DNA of 64,000 nt. It comes from Lentibacter algarum (lineage in GTDB: Bacteria > Pseudomonadota > Alphaproteobacteria > Rhodobacterales > Rhodobacteraceae). A program made the position numbers and the translations under genes. Location of the stretch: the NCBI RefSeq assembly GCF_040580765.1, contig NZ_CP158687.1, positions 1,550,001 to 1,614,000 of the forward strand, given 5' to 3'. Under the pieces are notes generated by a model that worked only from the letters and a program-made list of their open reading frames with translations, was not told where the DNA came from and did not search any database. This document shows, piece after piece, positions 56,290-64,000 of the stretch (position 1 is its first letter; every line of letters begins with the position of its first letter).

Positions 56290-56378
56290 TTTCCTGAAAT
56301 ATCTCGGGGGGAGACTTCAAATGTCTTAAGACGTTTGAAGTTGGGGGGCAGAGCCCCCCACGGGTCGGCGCAAGCCGA
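56290..56378. repeat. Interspersed hairpin repeat, copy B (between tyrS and the CorC gene)
   Basis: Opens TTTCCTGAAATATCTCGGGG. Three hairpins follow: ACTTCAAA/TTTGAAGT (56314-56321 with 56334-56341, inner GTCTTAAGAC palindrome), GGGGGGC/GCCCCCC (56343-56349 with 56353-56359, loop AGA) and TCGGC/GCCGA (56365-56369 with 56374-56378, loop GCAA). Sits between convergent stops, so it may end both transcripts. Fullest copy of the element. Confidence 0.8.
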
Positions 56379-56389
56379 AATCCCTGATT

Positions 56390-57703
56390 TTATGACGAAA
56401 GCGGACGGATCTTGAACTTGGTGATCCGATTGTCCGCACGTTCCTGAACCGTAAAGCGGAAGCCGTGAAAGGCAAAGACCTGCCCCACTTCAGGGATCAT
56501 CTGAGCCTCATGGATCACAAGCCCCGCGACAGTGTTGGCGTCCTCATCCGGCAGAGACCAGTCCGTCGCGCGGTTGAAGTCGCGAATGGTCATCGCACCG
56601 TCCACATAAAACACCCCGTCCTCGCCCTTGGTCACCGAGTGTTCGGCGGCGGGGTCATGCTCATCGGTGATCTCGCCCACAATCTCTTCCAAGATGTCTT
56701 CTAGCGTGATCAATCCCTGCAGGACCCCGTACTCATCCACCACCAGTGCAAAATGCGTACGGCGGCGCAAGAACTGGCGCATTTGTTCATCGAGAGTTGT
56801 CGTTTCAGGTACAAAGTACGGCTCCATAGCCACTTCAGCGATATCAAACCCGTTAAACGCCGCCTCAACGGTTCCTGCAGCCACCATGTGCTTATGCATG
56901 GAGCGCAAGAGGTCTTTGGCGTGGATCACACCAATGATATTGTCTTGCTCGCCGCGATAAACGGGCAAGCGTGTGTGATTGCTGCTCAAACAACGATCCA
57001 AAATTTCCTGCGGCTCAAGGTCAGCATCGATCATCTCGATCCCGGAACGATGAAGCATGATCTCCTCCACGGCCCTCTCTGCCAAATCAAGCGCACCCAG
57101 AATACGGTCACGGTCTTCCTTCTCAACGATCCCTTCGGAATGCCCAAGCGAAAGCGCCCCTGCAATTTCTTCCCGCACAGCAAGAATATGGCTATCAGGG
57201 TCGGCCTGAATCCCGAAGAGACGCAGCAAAAGCCTTACGAACCAACGCACAGCACTCACAACAGGCGAGAATACCAAAACAACGATCCGAATAGGCGCCG
57301 ACACGAGACCCGCAGCACGCTCTGCATTGGTGATCGCGTAGGTCTTGGGCAGCACTTCGGCAAACACCAAAACAAGCATCGTCATGACCAAAGTCGCCAT
57401 TGCCACGCCACTTTCGCCAAAAATGGCGGTAAAAAGCGAGGTCGCCAGCGAGGCTGCGAGAATATTCACAAGGTTGTTGCCCAAAAGAACAGAGCCGATC
57501 AGCCGCTCGTTGTCCTCGGTGATCTCAAGTGCGCGCTTGGCGCCTGAGTTGCCCTTATCGGCTTGATTTCGCAGCTTGCCCCGCGAGGCCGCCGTCAAAG
57601 CGGTTTCGCTTCCTGAAAAAAAGCCAGACAAAACCAGCAAAAAGGCAATCGCCCCAGCCGTTATCCAATACGCCCCATCAGATGAGGCCACAGTCGGATC
57701 CAT
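56390..57703 (-). CDS. CorC/HlyC-family CNNM-type membrane protein with CBS domains
   Basis: 437 residues: N-terminal DUF21 (CNNM) membrane domain of about three to four helices with LSGFFSGSETALTAASRGKL and GNNLVNILAASLATSLF, then a CBS pair (EEIMLHRSGIEMIDADLEPQ; VAMEPYFVPETTTLDEQMRQ, FALVVDEYGVLQGLITLEDI) and the C-terminal CorC_HlyC transporter-associated domain (VDGAMTIRDFNRATDWSLP). The family is linked to magnesium/cobalt efflux; the haemolysin label is historical. Start ATG 57703 follows GGAGGG. Lies 97 bases downstream of xerD. Confidence 0.92.
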   Translation of the reverse strand: MDPTVASSDGAYWITAGAIAFLLVLSGFFSGSETALTAASRGKLRNQADKGNSGAKRALEITEDNERLIGSVLLGNNLVNILAASLATSLFTAIFGESGVAMATLVMTMLVLVFAEVLPKTYAITNAERAAGLVSAPIRIVVLVFSPVVSAVRWFVRLLLRLFGIQADPDSHILAVREEIAGALSLGHSEGIVEKEDRDRILGALDLAERAVEEIMLHRSGIEMIDADLEPQEILDRCLSSNHTRLPVYRGEQDNIIGVIHAKDLLRSMHKHMVAAGTVEAAFNGFDIAEVAMEPYFVPETTTLDEQMRQFLRRRTHFALVVDEYGVLQGLITLEDILEEIVGEITDEHDPAAEHSVTKGEDGVFYVDGAMTIRDFNRATDWSLPDEDANTVAGLVIHEAQMIPEVGQVFAFHGFRFTVQERADNRITKFKIRPLSS

Positions 57704-57800
57704 TGATCCCTCCACATAAAGTCCATTGCTTATGAAGCCTTTGCAGGCAGAAATTCAAGAGCCAAGGCACGCTTTGCGGCCCAGTTGCGGCCCGTTCGCG

Positions 57801-58721
57801 TCAGTCTTTGGCCATCGGGTGATGATTGAGCACCAGATCTGCGAGCCGCTTTTCTAAAACATGGGTATAAATTTCGGTCGTCGCCACATCCGCATGGCCC
57901 AGAAGCGTCTGGATCGCTCGTAAATCCGCGCCATTGGCTAACAAATGTGTCGCAAACGCGTGGCGCAGCTTGTGCGGGCTCACTTTCGCAGGGCTTATCC
58001 CAGCCACCACAGCAATTTCCTTGATCAAAAGATAAAAGCGATGCCGCGTCATATGCCCCGCCTTGCTTTGGGTCGGAAAAAGAAACCGCGAGACAGCCTG
58101 CCCCTTAGCGCGCGCACCCTCTTCGGCTGCATCGCGCCGCACAAGCCACTCCTGCAACAAAGCGCGCGCGTCGGGCGAAAGCGGCACAATCCGCTCCTTG
58201 CCGCCTTTGCCCATAATCAGCAAATACTTTGGATCGCCCCGCGCCGCTGCTACAGGCAAGCTAACAAGCTCAGTGACGCGCATTCCCGTGGCATAGAGCA
58301 GCTCCATCAAACATCGGTTGCGCAGCCGCTCATGCGCGCCGCGTCCAACTGCCCCCGCACTCTCCAACAGACGGCCGACCTCATCCTCAGATAGCACCTG
58401 CGGCAAAGCCTTGCTGCGCCCTGGCCCGCTGATCTCAAGAGCGGGGTTATCCTCACGAATGCGCTCTTCATAGGCAAAACGGTAATACTGTTTGATCGCC
58501 GAGAGCCTGCGCGCGCGAGTCGACTTGGCCAGCCCCTCGGCATCACAGGCAATCAAATAGGCTTCGATATCGGGCTTCCCAAGGCGCTCAGGCGCATGCC
58601 CGTTGTGGCCACACCAGCCCAAAAAGCTGTTCAAATCCCGTGCATAAGCCTCAAGCGTATTCTTGGCCGCGCCCGCTTCTGCGGCTTTTGTCTCCAAGAA
58701 CATACCCAGCCAGTCACGCAT
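57801..58721 (-). CDS. xerD: Tyrosine recombinase XerD
   Basis: Resolves chromosome dimers at dif with XerC and FtsK. N-terminal SAM-like core-binding domain (NTLEAYARDLNSFLGWC), catalytic set: Arg in ATGMRVTELVSLP, Lys in MGKGGKERIVPL, His/Arg in VSPHKLRHAFATHLL, His in TLLGHADVATTEIYTHV with the Tyr nucleophile. 306 residues. XerD rather than XerC by overall appearance and by its being followed by a CorC gene and preceded by aro genes as I recall in Rhodobacterales; some uncertainty remains. No sign of mobile-element context. Confidence 0.9.
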   Translation of the reverse strand: MRDWLGMFLETKAAEAGAAKNTLEAYARDLNSFLGWCGHNGHAPERLGKPDIEAYLIACDAEGLAKSTRARRLSAIKQYYRFAYEERIREDNPALEISGPGRSKALPQVLSEDEVGRLLESAGAVGRGAHERLRNRCLMELLYATGMRVTELVSLPVAAARGDPKYLLIMGKGGKERIVPLSPDARALLQEWLVRRDAAEEGARAKGQAVSRFLFPTQSKAGHMTRHRFYLLIKEIAVVAGISPAKVSPHKLRHAFATHLLANGADLRAIQTLLGHADVATTEIYTHVLEKRLADLVLNHHPMAKD

Positions 58722-58722
58722 C

Positions 58723-60237
58723 TCAAAACTGCCGCTTCATCAGCATCATCTGCAAGCTCGCGCGCCGCACAACGTCTTCCAGCCCCATTTGGCGCAAGCC
58801 CGCGATTCCACTCTTGAGCGCACTCAAATCTCCGCCAAGCCCAGACGTCATCTGCTTGGAAGCGAATAAAATAGCCTCACCCAACTTGCCTTCATCCAAA
58901 AGAGCGCGCAGCGCAGCACTCGCCTCCGCTGTTGAAAACCCCTCTTCTATCGCAACGGCCAGCGGATCAGAAAGAGCGGCAGCGCCCTCTGGCGCACCAA
59001 CGGCCAGACTGGCCAAAAACATACTCTGCATATCTGCTGCCGGGCGCGCAGCTTCATAATCAGCGCTCAACAATGTCAGATGAAAGCGCAAAAGCTCGCC
59101 CTCCGGTGTCAGTGTCGCTCCAACAAGTTCGGGCACATAAATCTCAGCCAAAAGTGGCGTCAGCCCGTACGCGCCTAGCTCGTCCTGTACGGCAACTAAT
59201 GCCGCGCTCAAAACATCTGGCGTGCCGTCTTCTAGAGCCGCTTCCAGACGCTGAACTGCGCGCGCCCGTTCCCAGACACCACCTGAAGCAGATGGCTTGC
59301 GCTCGGTATAAAGCCCAAGCAGCACATTCGCTGACAACGCGCCATTGCGTACCAGCCGTTCTGCCGCCTCAAGCTGTGCCTTCCAGCCCGCAAGCTCCCG
59401 CAAATCCGTCACCGCAAACGCAACAGGCAGGCTGGCCGTCGGCAATGCATTGCCCACTGCCTCATAGAGCCTAAACTCAAGAGGGCTAATATCACGCGGC
59501 GGCGCCAAACTCGGCGCATCTTCCGCATATTCAGGATCTAAAAACGCCAGCAAAAGCCGCCGTTCTGTGTTGCTGAGCAAACCTAAGGCATCCGCAGTAT
59601 CAAACAAAAACGCAGCACCCTCCCAGTCTTCTCCCCGCAGCGCACAGAATATCTGCGCCGCATAGTCACTGGAGAGTCCACGTTTGGCATTGAGCAAGGT
59701 ACATGCCTTATCTTCAAGCCCCGCCAGAAGCGTCAGGTCAAACCAAAGCGCAAAATGCTCAGGACTGGCCAGTGGCAACCCCTCAACAAGCGCCTCTGCG
59801 GGCTCGATGGCCCCAAAAGCGCGCAGCGTATCCGCCCGTGTCGTCAAAAACGCTTCGGCGCTTGCCCCCTTTGGCGGCACAGATTCCGCAAGCAACAAAG
59901 TATAAAGCAGCCGCTGCAACGCCGTTATGCTTCTAAAATCAGCTGTCGCAATCGCACGAGTAAGGTCTGCCGCGTCACTGCGCGCCCAAAGTGACTCTGG
60001 CAAACCCGTCACCGCACTGCCCAAAAGCCCCACAGCCACAATGTCGCCTGCCTCGCCAATCGATTTCACACTGACATCAGGCGCGCTCGCACTCGCACTC
60101 ACAGGTGGCTCGGTGACATTTTCAGGCGCAATTCTCACGGGGGTGGTTTCTGTCAGCCACTCAATCGCAGACAGAGGCGCCTCCGCTTTGAGCGGCAATG
60201 CGCCCAAGAACAGGCAGAAAGCCAGCTTAATTCGCAT
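58723..60237 (-). CDS. Large exported protein of unknown function (504 aa)
   Basis: Not recognised. ATG 60237 begins a signal peptide (MRIKLAFCLFLGALPLKAEA, cleavage after KAEA); longer in-frame starts would bury it. The rest is a helical, Ala/Leu-rich array with repeated turns (AAERLVRNGALSANVLLGLY; ALRALLDEGKLGEAILFASK; LRQMGLEDVVRRASLQMMLM), like a helical-repeat solenoid, and hence probably a periplasmic scaffold. It overlaps the 49-residue gene upstream by 11 bases and its stop is one base from the xerD start, so all three are probably co-transcribed. Confidence 0.82.
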   Translation of the reverse strand: MRIKLAFCLFLGALPLKAEAPLSAIEWLTETTPVRIAPENVTEPPVSASASAPDVSVKSIGEAGDIVAVGLLGSAVTGLPESLWARSDAADLTRAIATADFRSITALQRLLYTLLLAESVPPKGASAEAFLTTRADTLRAFGAIEPAEALVEGLPLASPEHFALWFDLTLLAGLEDKACTLLNAKRGLSSDYAAQIFCALRGEDWEGAAFLFDTADALGLLSNTERRLLLAFLDPEYAEDAPSLAPPRDISPLEFRLYEAVGNALPTASLPVAFAVTDLRELAGWKAQLEAAERLVRNGALSANVLLGLYTERKPSASGGVWERARAVQRLEAALEDGTPDVLSAALVAVQDELGAYGLTPLLAEIYVPELVGATLTPEGELLRFHLTLLSADYEAARPAADMQSMFLASLAVGAPEGAAALSDPLAVAIEEGFSTAEASAALRALLDEGKLGEAILFASKQMTSGLGGDLSALKSGIAGLRQMGLEDVVRRASLQMMLMKRQF

Positions 60238-60376
60238 CCAGCTCCACCGGAATGCGAATCTCTTCAGAGGTTGGAGCAAAATCCGCATCAAAAATCGGCC
60301 CAAGATAGGCATAGACCAAGAGCGCAACAAACCCCAGAATGATCAAATAAAACAACCATTTGAGAAGTTTACCCAT
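60227..60376 (-). CDS. 49-residue single-pass membrane protein
   Basis: ATG 60376 is preceded by GGCGGAGAGC, a good ribosome site. Product begins MGKLLKWLFYLIILGFVALL (one N-terminal membrane helix, VYAYLGP continuing it) and has an acidic periplasmic tail ending EEIRIPVELDAN. It overlaps the start of the large exported protein by 11 bases, so the two are coupled. I recall short proteins of this shape in the same place, next to aroK, in other Rhodobacterales. Role unknown. Confidence 0.8.
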   Translation of the reverse strand: MGKLLKWLFYLIILGFVALLVYAYLGPIFDADFAPTSEEIRIPVELDAN

Positions 60377-60512
60377 ATGCTCTCCGCCCTCGCTTTATCG
60401 CGTTTGCTCCACTTTATATCTGGCATTTCGGCAAAGATCACGCCATTCAGGCAGACAATAAAACAAAACTGCAAACAATGGCCGACGAGCGGCCGCTGAA
60501 AGCTGGAGGCCA

Positions 60513-61067
60513 ATGCGCCACACCTTGAACAAAACCATCGTTCTTGTCGGAATGATGGGCGCTGGAAAAACAGCTGTTGGCCGCGCGCTAGCAGCCAAAA
60601 TCGGGGCTCCTTTTCTGGATTCCGACGCCGAAATCGTTCAAGCTGCCAACATGAGCATCCCCGAAATTTTCTCTCGCGATGGGGAGCCATTTTTTCGGGC
60701 GCGCGAAACCGAAGTGATCCGTCGTCTGCTCAACGCTGACGAAAAATCGATCCTCTCTACAGGCGGTGGCGCATTTCTTGCCGAAGAAAACCGCAGCCTT
60801 ATCTCCGATCTGGGCGTCTCGGTCTTTTTGGAAGCCGATCTTGATCTTCTCTGGAGCCGTGTGGGCCACAAAGATACGCGCCCGCTCCTGCGCACGCCCA
60901 ACCCACGTGCAACTTTGGCCGAGATATTTGAAGTCCGCGCGCCCGTCTACGCCCGCGCAGACATCAAGGTCACCGCTCAACCAGAGTATTCGATCGCCCA
61001 AATGGCAGATAAAGTGCTGGCCGCGCTTCACCAGCGCCAAGATGTGATGGAGAGCCAAGATGATTGA
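60513..61067 (+). CDS. aroK: Shikimate kinase
   Basis: Phosphorylates shikimate in aromatic amino-acid synthesis. P-loop VLVGMMGAGKTAVGRALAAK, DSDAEIVQAANMSIPEIF (shikimate binding Asp), FFRARETEVIRRL, STGGGAFLAEENRSLI and the lid arginine in KDTRPLLRTPNPRAT. 184 residues. Overlaps aroB by eight bases; GGAGG precedes ATG 60513. Divergent from the 49-residue gene. Confidence 0.97.
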   Translation: MRHTLNKTIVLVGMMGAGKTAVGRALAAKIGAPFLDSDAEIVQAANMSIPEIFSRDGEPFFRARETEVIRRLLNADEKSILSTGGGAFLAEENRSLISDLGVSVFLEADLDLLWSRVGHKDTRPLLRTPNPRATLAEIFEVRAPVYARADIKVTAQPEYSIAQMADKVLAALHQRQDVMESQDD

Positions 61068-62175
61068 AACAGTCCCCGTCTCGCTCGGCACGCGCAGCTA
61101 TGACGTTAAGCTCGCCGCAGGACTTCTGTCCGAGGCAGGCGCCCATATTGCACCGCTTCTCAAGCGGCCCAAAGTAGCCATTGTAAGTGACGCCCATGTT
61201 GCCAGCCTTCACCTAGATACGCTCACCAAGTCATTGGACGCTCAAGGAATTTCTCATTCAAACCTCTCATTGCCCCAGGGCGAAAGCACAAAGAGCTGGG
61301 CACACCTACAAGACGTCGTCCACTGGCTCCTCTCAGAGCAGATCGAACGCGCTGATGTGGTCATAGCCTTCGGCGGCGGTGTGATCGGCGATCTCGTCGG
61401 CTTTGCCGCGTCAATCCTGCGCCGTGGCGTGCGGTTTGTACAAATCCCGACTTCGCTCTTGGCGCAGGTCGACAGCTCGGTGGGCGGCAAAACAGGCATC
61501 AACGCCCCCCACGGAAAAAATCTCATCGGGGCCTTCCACCAGCCCTCACTCGTGCTCGCCGACATCTCGGTGCTCGGCACACTTACAGAGCGAGACTTCC
61601 TCGCAGGCTACGGCGAAGTCGCCAAATACGGCCTCCTCGGAGATGCCGCTTTCTTTGACTGGCTCGAAGCAAATGGCCCCGCCCTTGCCGCAGGGGATGA
61701 AGCACTGCGCCTTGCGGCGGTCAAACACTCGGTCGCCATGAAAGCTGGCATCGTCTCACGCGACGAAACAGAACAAGGTGAGCGCGCCCTGCTCAATCTC
61801 GGCCATACGTTCTGCCATGCCCTAGAAGCCGCCACAGGCTATTCGGATCGGCTGCTGCACGGAGAAGGTGTCGCGATCGGCTGTGCGCTCGCCTTTGAAA
61901 CATCGGCGCGTCTAGGTCTCTGCTCCCAAGAAGCACCCAGCCGCGTCCGCGCGCACTTAAAAGACATGAAGATGAAGGTTGATATTTCTGATATTGAAGG
62001 ACAACTTCCCGATTCAGACGGCCTGATCGCGCTCATGATGCAAGACAAGAAAGTCAGCGCAGGAACGCTCAACTTCATCATGGCTCGCGACATCGGTGAG
62101 GCGTTTGTAACCTCAGATGTCCCCAAAGAAGTGCTCACGGCTGTGCTCACCGACGCACTCCAATCGCGCGCTTAA
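61060..62175 (+). CDS. aroB: 3-dehydroquinate synthase
   Basis: Cyclises DAHP to dehydroquinate, using NAD and a divalent metal. Seen: VVIAFGGGVIGDLVGFAASI, RGVRFVQIPTSLLAQVDSSV, GGKTGINAPHGKNLIGAFHQ, AGYGEVAKYGLLGD (metal glutamate), ALLNLGHTFCHALEAATGY and LLHGEGVAIGCALAFE with metal histidines. 371 residues, complete. Works with AroK two steps apart in the pathway; the two genes overlap. Confidence 0.97.
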   Translation: MIETVPVSLGTRSYDVKLAAGLLSEAGAHIAPLLKRPKVAIVSDAHVASLHLDTLTKSLDAQGISHSNLSLPQGESTKSWAHLQDVVHWLLSEQIERADVVIAFGGGVIGDLVGFAASILRRGVRFVQIPTSLLAQVDSSVGGKTGINAPHGKNLIGAFHQPSLVLADISVLGTLTERDFLAGYGEVAKYGLLGDAAFFDWLEANGPALAAGDEALRLAAVKHSVAMKAGIVSRDETEQGERALLNLGHTFCHALEAATGYSDRLLHGEGVAIGCALAFETSARLGLCSQEAPSRVRAHLKDMKMKVDISDIEGQLPDSDGLIALMMQDKKVSAGTLNFIMARDIGEAFVTSDVPKEVLTAVLTDALQSRA

Positions 62176-62186
62176 GCCGCCCCTGA

Positions 62187-62294
62187 TTTCCTCTTTCTAA
62201 AAATATCCTGGGGTAAGTTTCAAAAGTCTCTTCACTCTTGAAACCAAGAGGCAAACCCCCTGCGGTTCCGATGGCACGACGCGCCATCGGAAGC
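62187..62294. repeat. Interspersed hairpin repeat, copy C (between aroB and the DMGDH-like gene)
   Basis: Opens TTTCCTCTTTCTAAAAATAT then CCTGGGG. Hairpins: GTTTCAA/TTGAAAC (62217-62223 with 62238-62244) and TTCCGATGGC/GCCATCGGAA (62266-62275 with 62283-62292, 7-base loop). Between convergent stops like copy B. Same opening as copies A and B, different stem sequences, so the stems are conserved as structure rather than sequence. Confidence 0.78.
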
Positions 62295-62303
62295 TTCTTT
62301 TCG

Positions 62304-64000
62304 TCATGCCCGCAAGCGCGCACCAGTCGGATCAAATGGCGCCTCATGCAAAATACGTGCTTTATGCGGCTGGCCCAGCACCATCACCTCTATAGCATCC
62401 CCCGCTTTCGCGCCGCCTTTGACGAAGCCAAGTGCAAGGCTCATGCCAACAGTATATCCATAGGCCCCCGAGCTGACACGCCCCACAGGCACACCGTCCT
62501 TGAAGATCGGTTCGCCGCCTGTCGCGTCGGCGTTAGAAGCGCTCACATCGGCCTCATCAAGCGCAATGATCACAAGCTCCTCGCGCGGCGCTTTGAGCAT
62601 GGCCTCAGCCACGGCCTCTTTGTGCAAGAAGTCTTTCTCAAGCTTGCAGAGCCGCTCAAGCCCGACTTCCTGTGGCCAGTATTCGGGGCTGTATTCACGG
62701 CTCCACGATCCATAGCCTTTCTCAACGCGCAAGCTCATCAAAGCACGGCTGCCGACAGGCCCTGCGCCAAGCTCTTTGCCCGCGTCCAGTAGCGCCTCCC
62801 AAAGACGCAGCTGGTCTTCGGATTTGCAATGCAGTTCCCAGCCGAGATCGCCCGTAAAGCTCACGCGCAACGCCAGACATTCAACGCCTGCAATCTCGAT
62901 CCGTTTGGAGCGCATAAATTTGAAGTCATCGGTTTCAAAGCTCGCATTCGAGAGCTTCTGTAAAAGAGCACGGCTTTTCGGGCCCGCGACGTTAAACCCG
63001 CACATCGCCTCGGTCATACTCTCAAATGTTGTGCCCGCAGGCAGCTCAACCATATCATAGAACCGCTTCTGATAGCGTTCCGCCATACCTGAGCTCACAA
63101 TCCAGTATTCATCCTCCGCCAGCTTCGTCACAGTCGCATCCCCCGCGATACCACCCCGCACACCAATCAGCGGTGTGAGGCAGGAGCGCCCCACTTCGCT
63201 TGGCATTTTGTTGGCAAAAACAGCATTGAGCCAGTCTTCAGCGCCTGCGCCCTGCACGCGGTATTTAGCAAAGTTACTGATGTCGATGATGCCTGCATGC
63301 TCGCGCAGCATCTTACATTCTTCACCCACTGGCCCCCACCAGTTCTGGCGCGTGAATCCGTCTGTGTCTTCAGTGCCCTCAACACCCGAATACCAGAGCG
63401 GATGCTCCCAGCCGTAGTTCAGACCAAACACAGCGCCGATGGCTTTCTGATGCCCATAAGCAGGCCGCGTGCGGACAGGCCGCCCCGCTGCGCGTTCCTC
63501 ATTCGGGAAATGGATTTTGAAGCGGTGCGCATAGACGTCCTGCACCTTGGCCTTGGTGAATTTCTTATCCGCCCAGTCGCCAAACCGCGCCATATCCCAA
63601 GCGAACATATCATATTCCATCTCGCCCGTGGTGAGCCACTGCGCCACCATAAGCCCCATGCCCGCCGACTGGCTAAAGCCCGGAATAATCCCGTTGCAAC
63701 AAAAGTATCCCTTGAGCTCAGGCACAGGCCCAAGGATCACGTTGCTGTCTGGCGACCAGATCATTGGCCCGTTGATCACGCGCTTGATCCCAGCTGTGCC
63801 CGCCACAGGGACACGGTCAATCGCGCGCATGATATTTTCTTCAATGCGGTCAAGATCATCAGCAAAGAGATCATGGGCAAAGTCCAAGGGCGTCCCGTTC
63901 TCAGCCCAAAAGCGCATGTCTTTCTCATAAGCACCAATCAAAAGGCCTTTGCCTTCCTGACGCATGTAATACTCGCCGTCACGGTCAGCCACAGAGGGAA
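62304..64000 (-). CDS. Dimethylglycine/sarcosine dehydrogenase-like FAD and folate enzyme, 5' end cut
   Basis: The frame is open to the window edge, so the N-terminal FAD-binding part is missing; about 565 residues of a family of roughly 800 are seen. Left over from the FAD domain: CCNGIIPGFSQSAGMGLMVA and WDMARFGDWA. Then the folate-binding GcvT-like half: GFTRQNWWGPVGEECKMLRE, GIIDISNFAKYRVQG, SFTGDLGWELHCKSEDQLRL, and VGMSLALGFVKGGAKAGD. Such enzymes remove a methyl from dimethylglycine or sarcosine, giving methylene-THF, which fits the folate C1 cluster at 7-9.5 kb. Substrate is a guess among methylated glycines. Convergent with aroB. Confidence 0.88.
   Translation of the reverse strand, partial: PSVADRDGEYYMRQEGKGLLIGAYEKDMRFWAENGTPLDFAHDLFADDLDRIEENIMRAIDRVPVAGTAGIKRVINGPMIWSPDSNVILGPVPELKGYFCCNGIIPGFSQSAGMGLMVAQWLTTGEMEYDMFAWDMARFGDWADKKFTKAKVQDVYAHRFKIHFPNEERAAGRPVRTRPAYGHQKAIGAVFGLNYGWEHPLWYSGVEGTEDTDGFTRQNWWGPVGEECKMLREHAGIIDISNFAKYRVQGAGAEDWLNAVFANKMPSEVGRSCLTPLIGVRGGIAGDATVTKLAEDEYWIVSSGMAERYQKRFYDMVELPAGTTFESMTEAMCGFNVAGPKSRALLQKLSNASFETDDFKFMRSKRIEIAGVECLALRVSFTGDLGWELHCKSEDQLRLWEALLDAGKELGAGPVGSRALMSLRVEKGYGSWSREYSPEYWPQEVGLERLCKLEKDFLHKEAVAEAMLKAPREELVIIALDEADVSASNADATGGEPIFKDGVPVGRVSSGAYGYTVGMSLALGFVKGGAKAGDAIEVMVLGQPHKARILHEAPFDPTGARLRA

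Noticed and set aside
57801..58721. Tyrosine recombinase as a mark of an integrated element
   Set aside because: Sequence and length fit housekeeping XerD, neighbours are core genes, and no flanking direct repeats or tRNA attachment site is seen.

Overview
The window is ordinary, densely coded bacterial chromosome, almost certainly from a marine alphaproteobacterium of the Rhodobacterales (Roseobacter group). This rests on protein content and gene order: the tightly packed uppS-cdsA-dxr-rseP-bamA-skp-fabZ-lpxA-lpxI-lpxB run, the trpGDC-moaC-moeA run, a two-domain cold-shock protein, a PhoX phosphatase, a folate-linked one-carbon cluster, a dimethylglycine/sarcosine dehydrogenase-like enzyme, and intergenic repeats of the AAATATC-GGGG type that I associate with this group. 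I see no rRNA, tRNA, CRISPR array, insertion sequence or prophage. Both ends cut a gene: glpK at the left, a DMGDH-like gene at the right.

Layout. 1-2.7 kb: glycerol use (glpD-glpK). 2.9-5 kb: rlmE and a Ppx/GppA phosphatase. 5.1-7 kb: Tat-exported PhoX. 7.1-9.5 kb: a three-gene folate C1 cluster. 9.6-14.8 kb: DUF192 protein, cold-shock protein, pdxH, fabI-lysE-gpt, an aminotransferase. 14.8-24.4 kb: ppiD, trpE, rluE-type synthase, a polysaccharide deacetylase relative, then trpGDC-moaC-moeA with overlapping ends. 24.4-36.4 kb: an envelope block all on the minus strand, pyrH to lpxB, with a 43-residue membrane protein not normally listed between rseP and bamA. 36.6-43.7 kb: miaA, an oligopeptide-type ABC importer (two permeases and a fused double ATPase) with no binding protein, and a VOC enzyme. 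43.7-48 kb: lytic transglycosylase, ssb, dgt, an A-type Fe-S carrier, then a two-gene unit of unknown function. 48.3-52.8 kb: xthA and a zwf-pgl-pgi operon (oxidative pentose phosphate/Entner-Doudoroff entry). 52.9-64 kb: an unassigned radical SAM enzyme, anmK, tyrS, a CorC-type protein, xerD, a large unknown exported protein with a 49-residue membrane protein, aroK-aroB, and the DMGDH-like enzyme.

The most interesting item is the minus-strand pair at 46.6-48.0 kb. The first gene encodes a 94-residue peptide with a short N-terminal region and then an exact 20-residue repeat carrying ICCS(D/E) four times, ending in ICCSDN. It has a strong ribosome site and paired direct repeats upstream, and is followed by two hairpins and a 352-residue protein with no recognisable fold. 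The architecture resembles a multi-core RiPP precursor with a partner protein, or a cysteine-rich metal-binding peptide. This is inference from sequence layout only.

Other items worth attention are the three-copy interspersed hairpin repeat, two short membrane proteins supported by good ribosome sites, the radical SAM protein with six extra C-terminal cysteines, the binding-protein-less importer with an 11-bp GTGCAC tandem repeat upstream of its ATPase, and a GTTACA palindrome upstream of the VOC gene.
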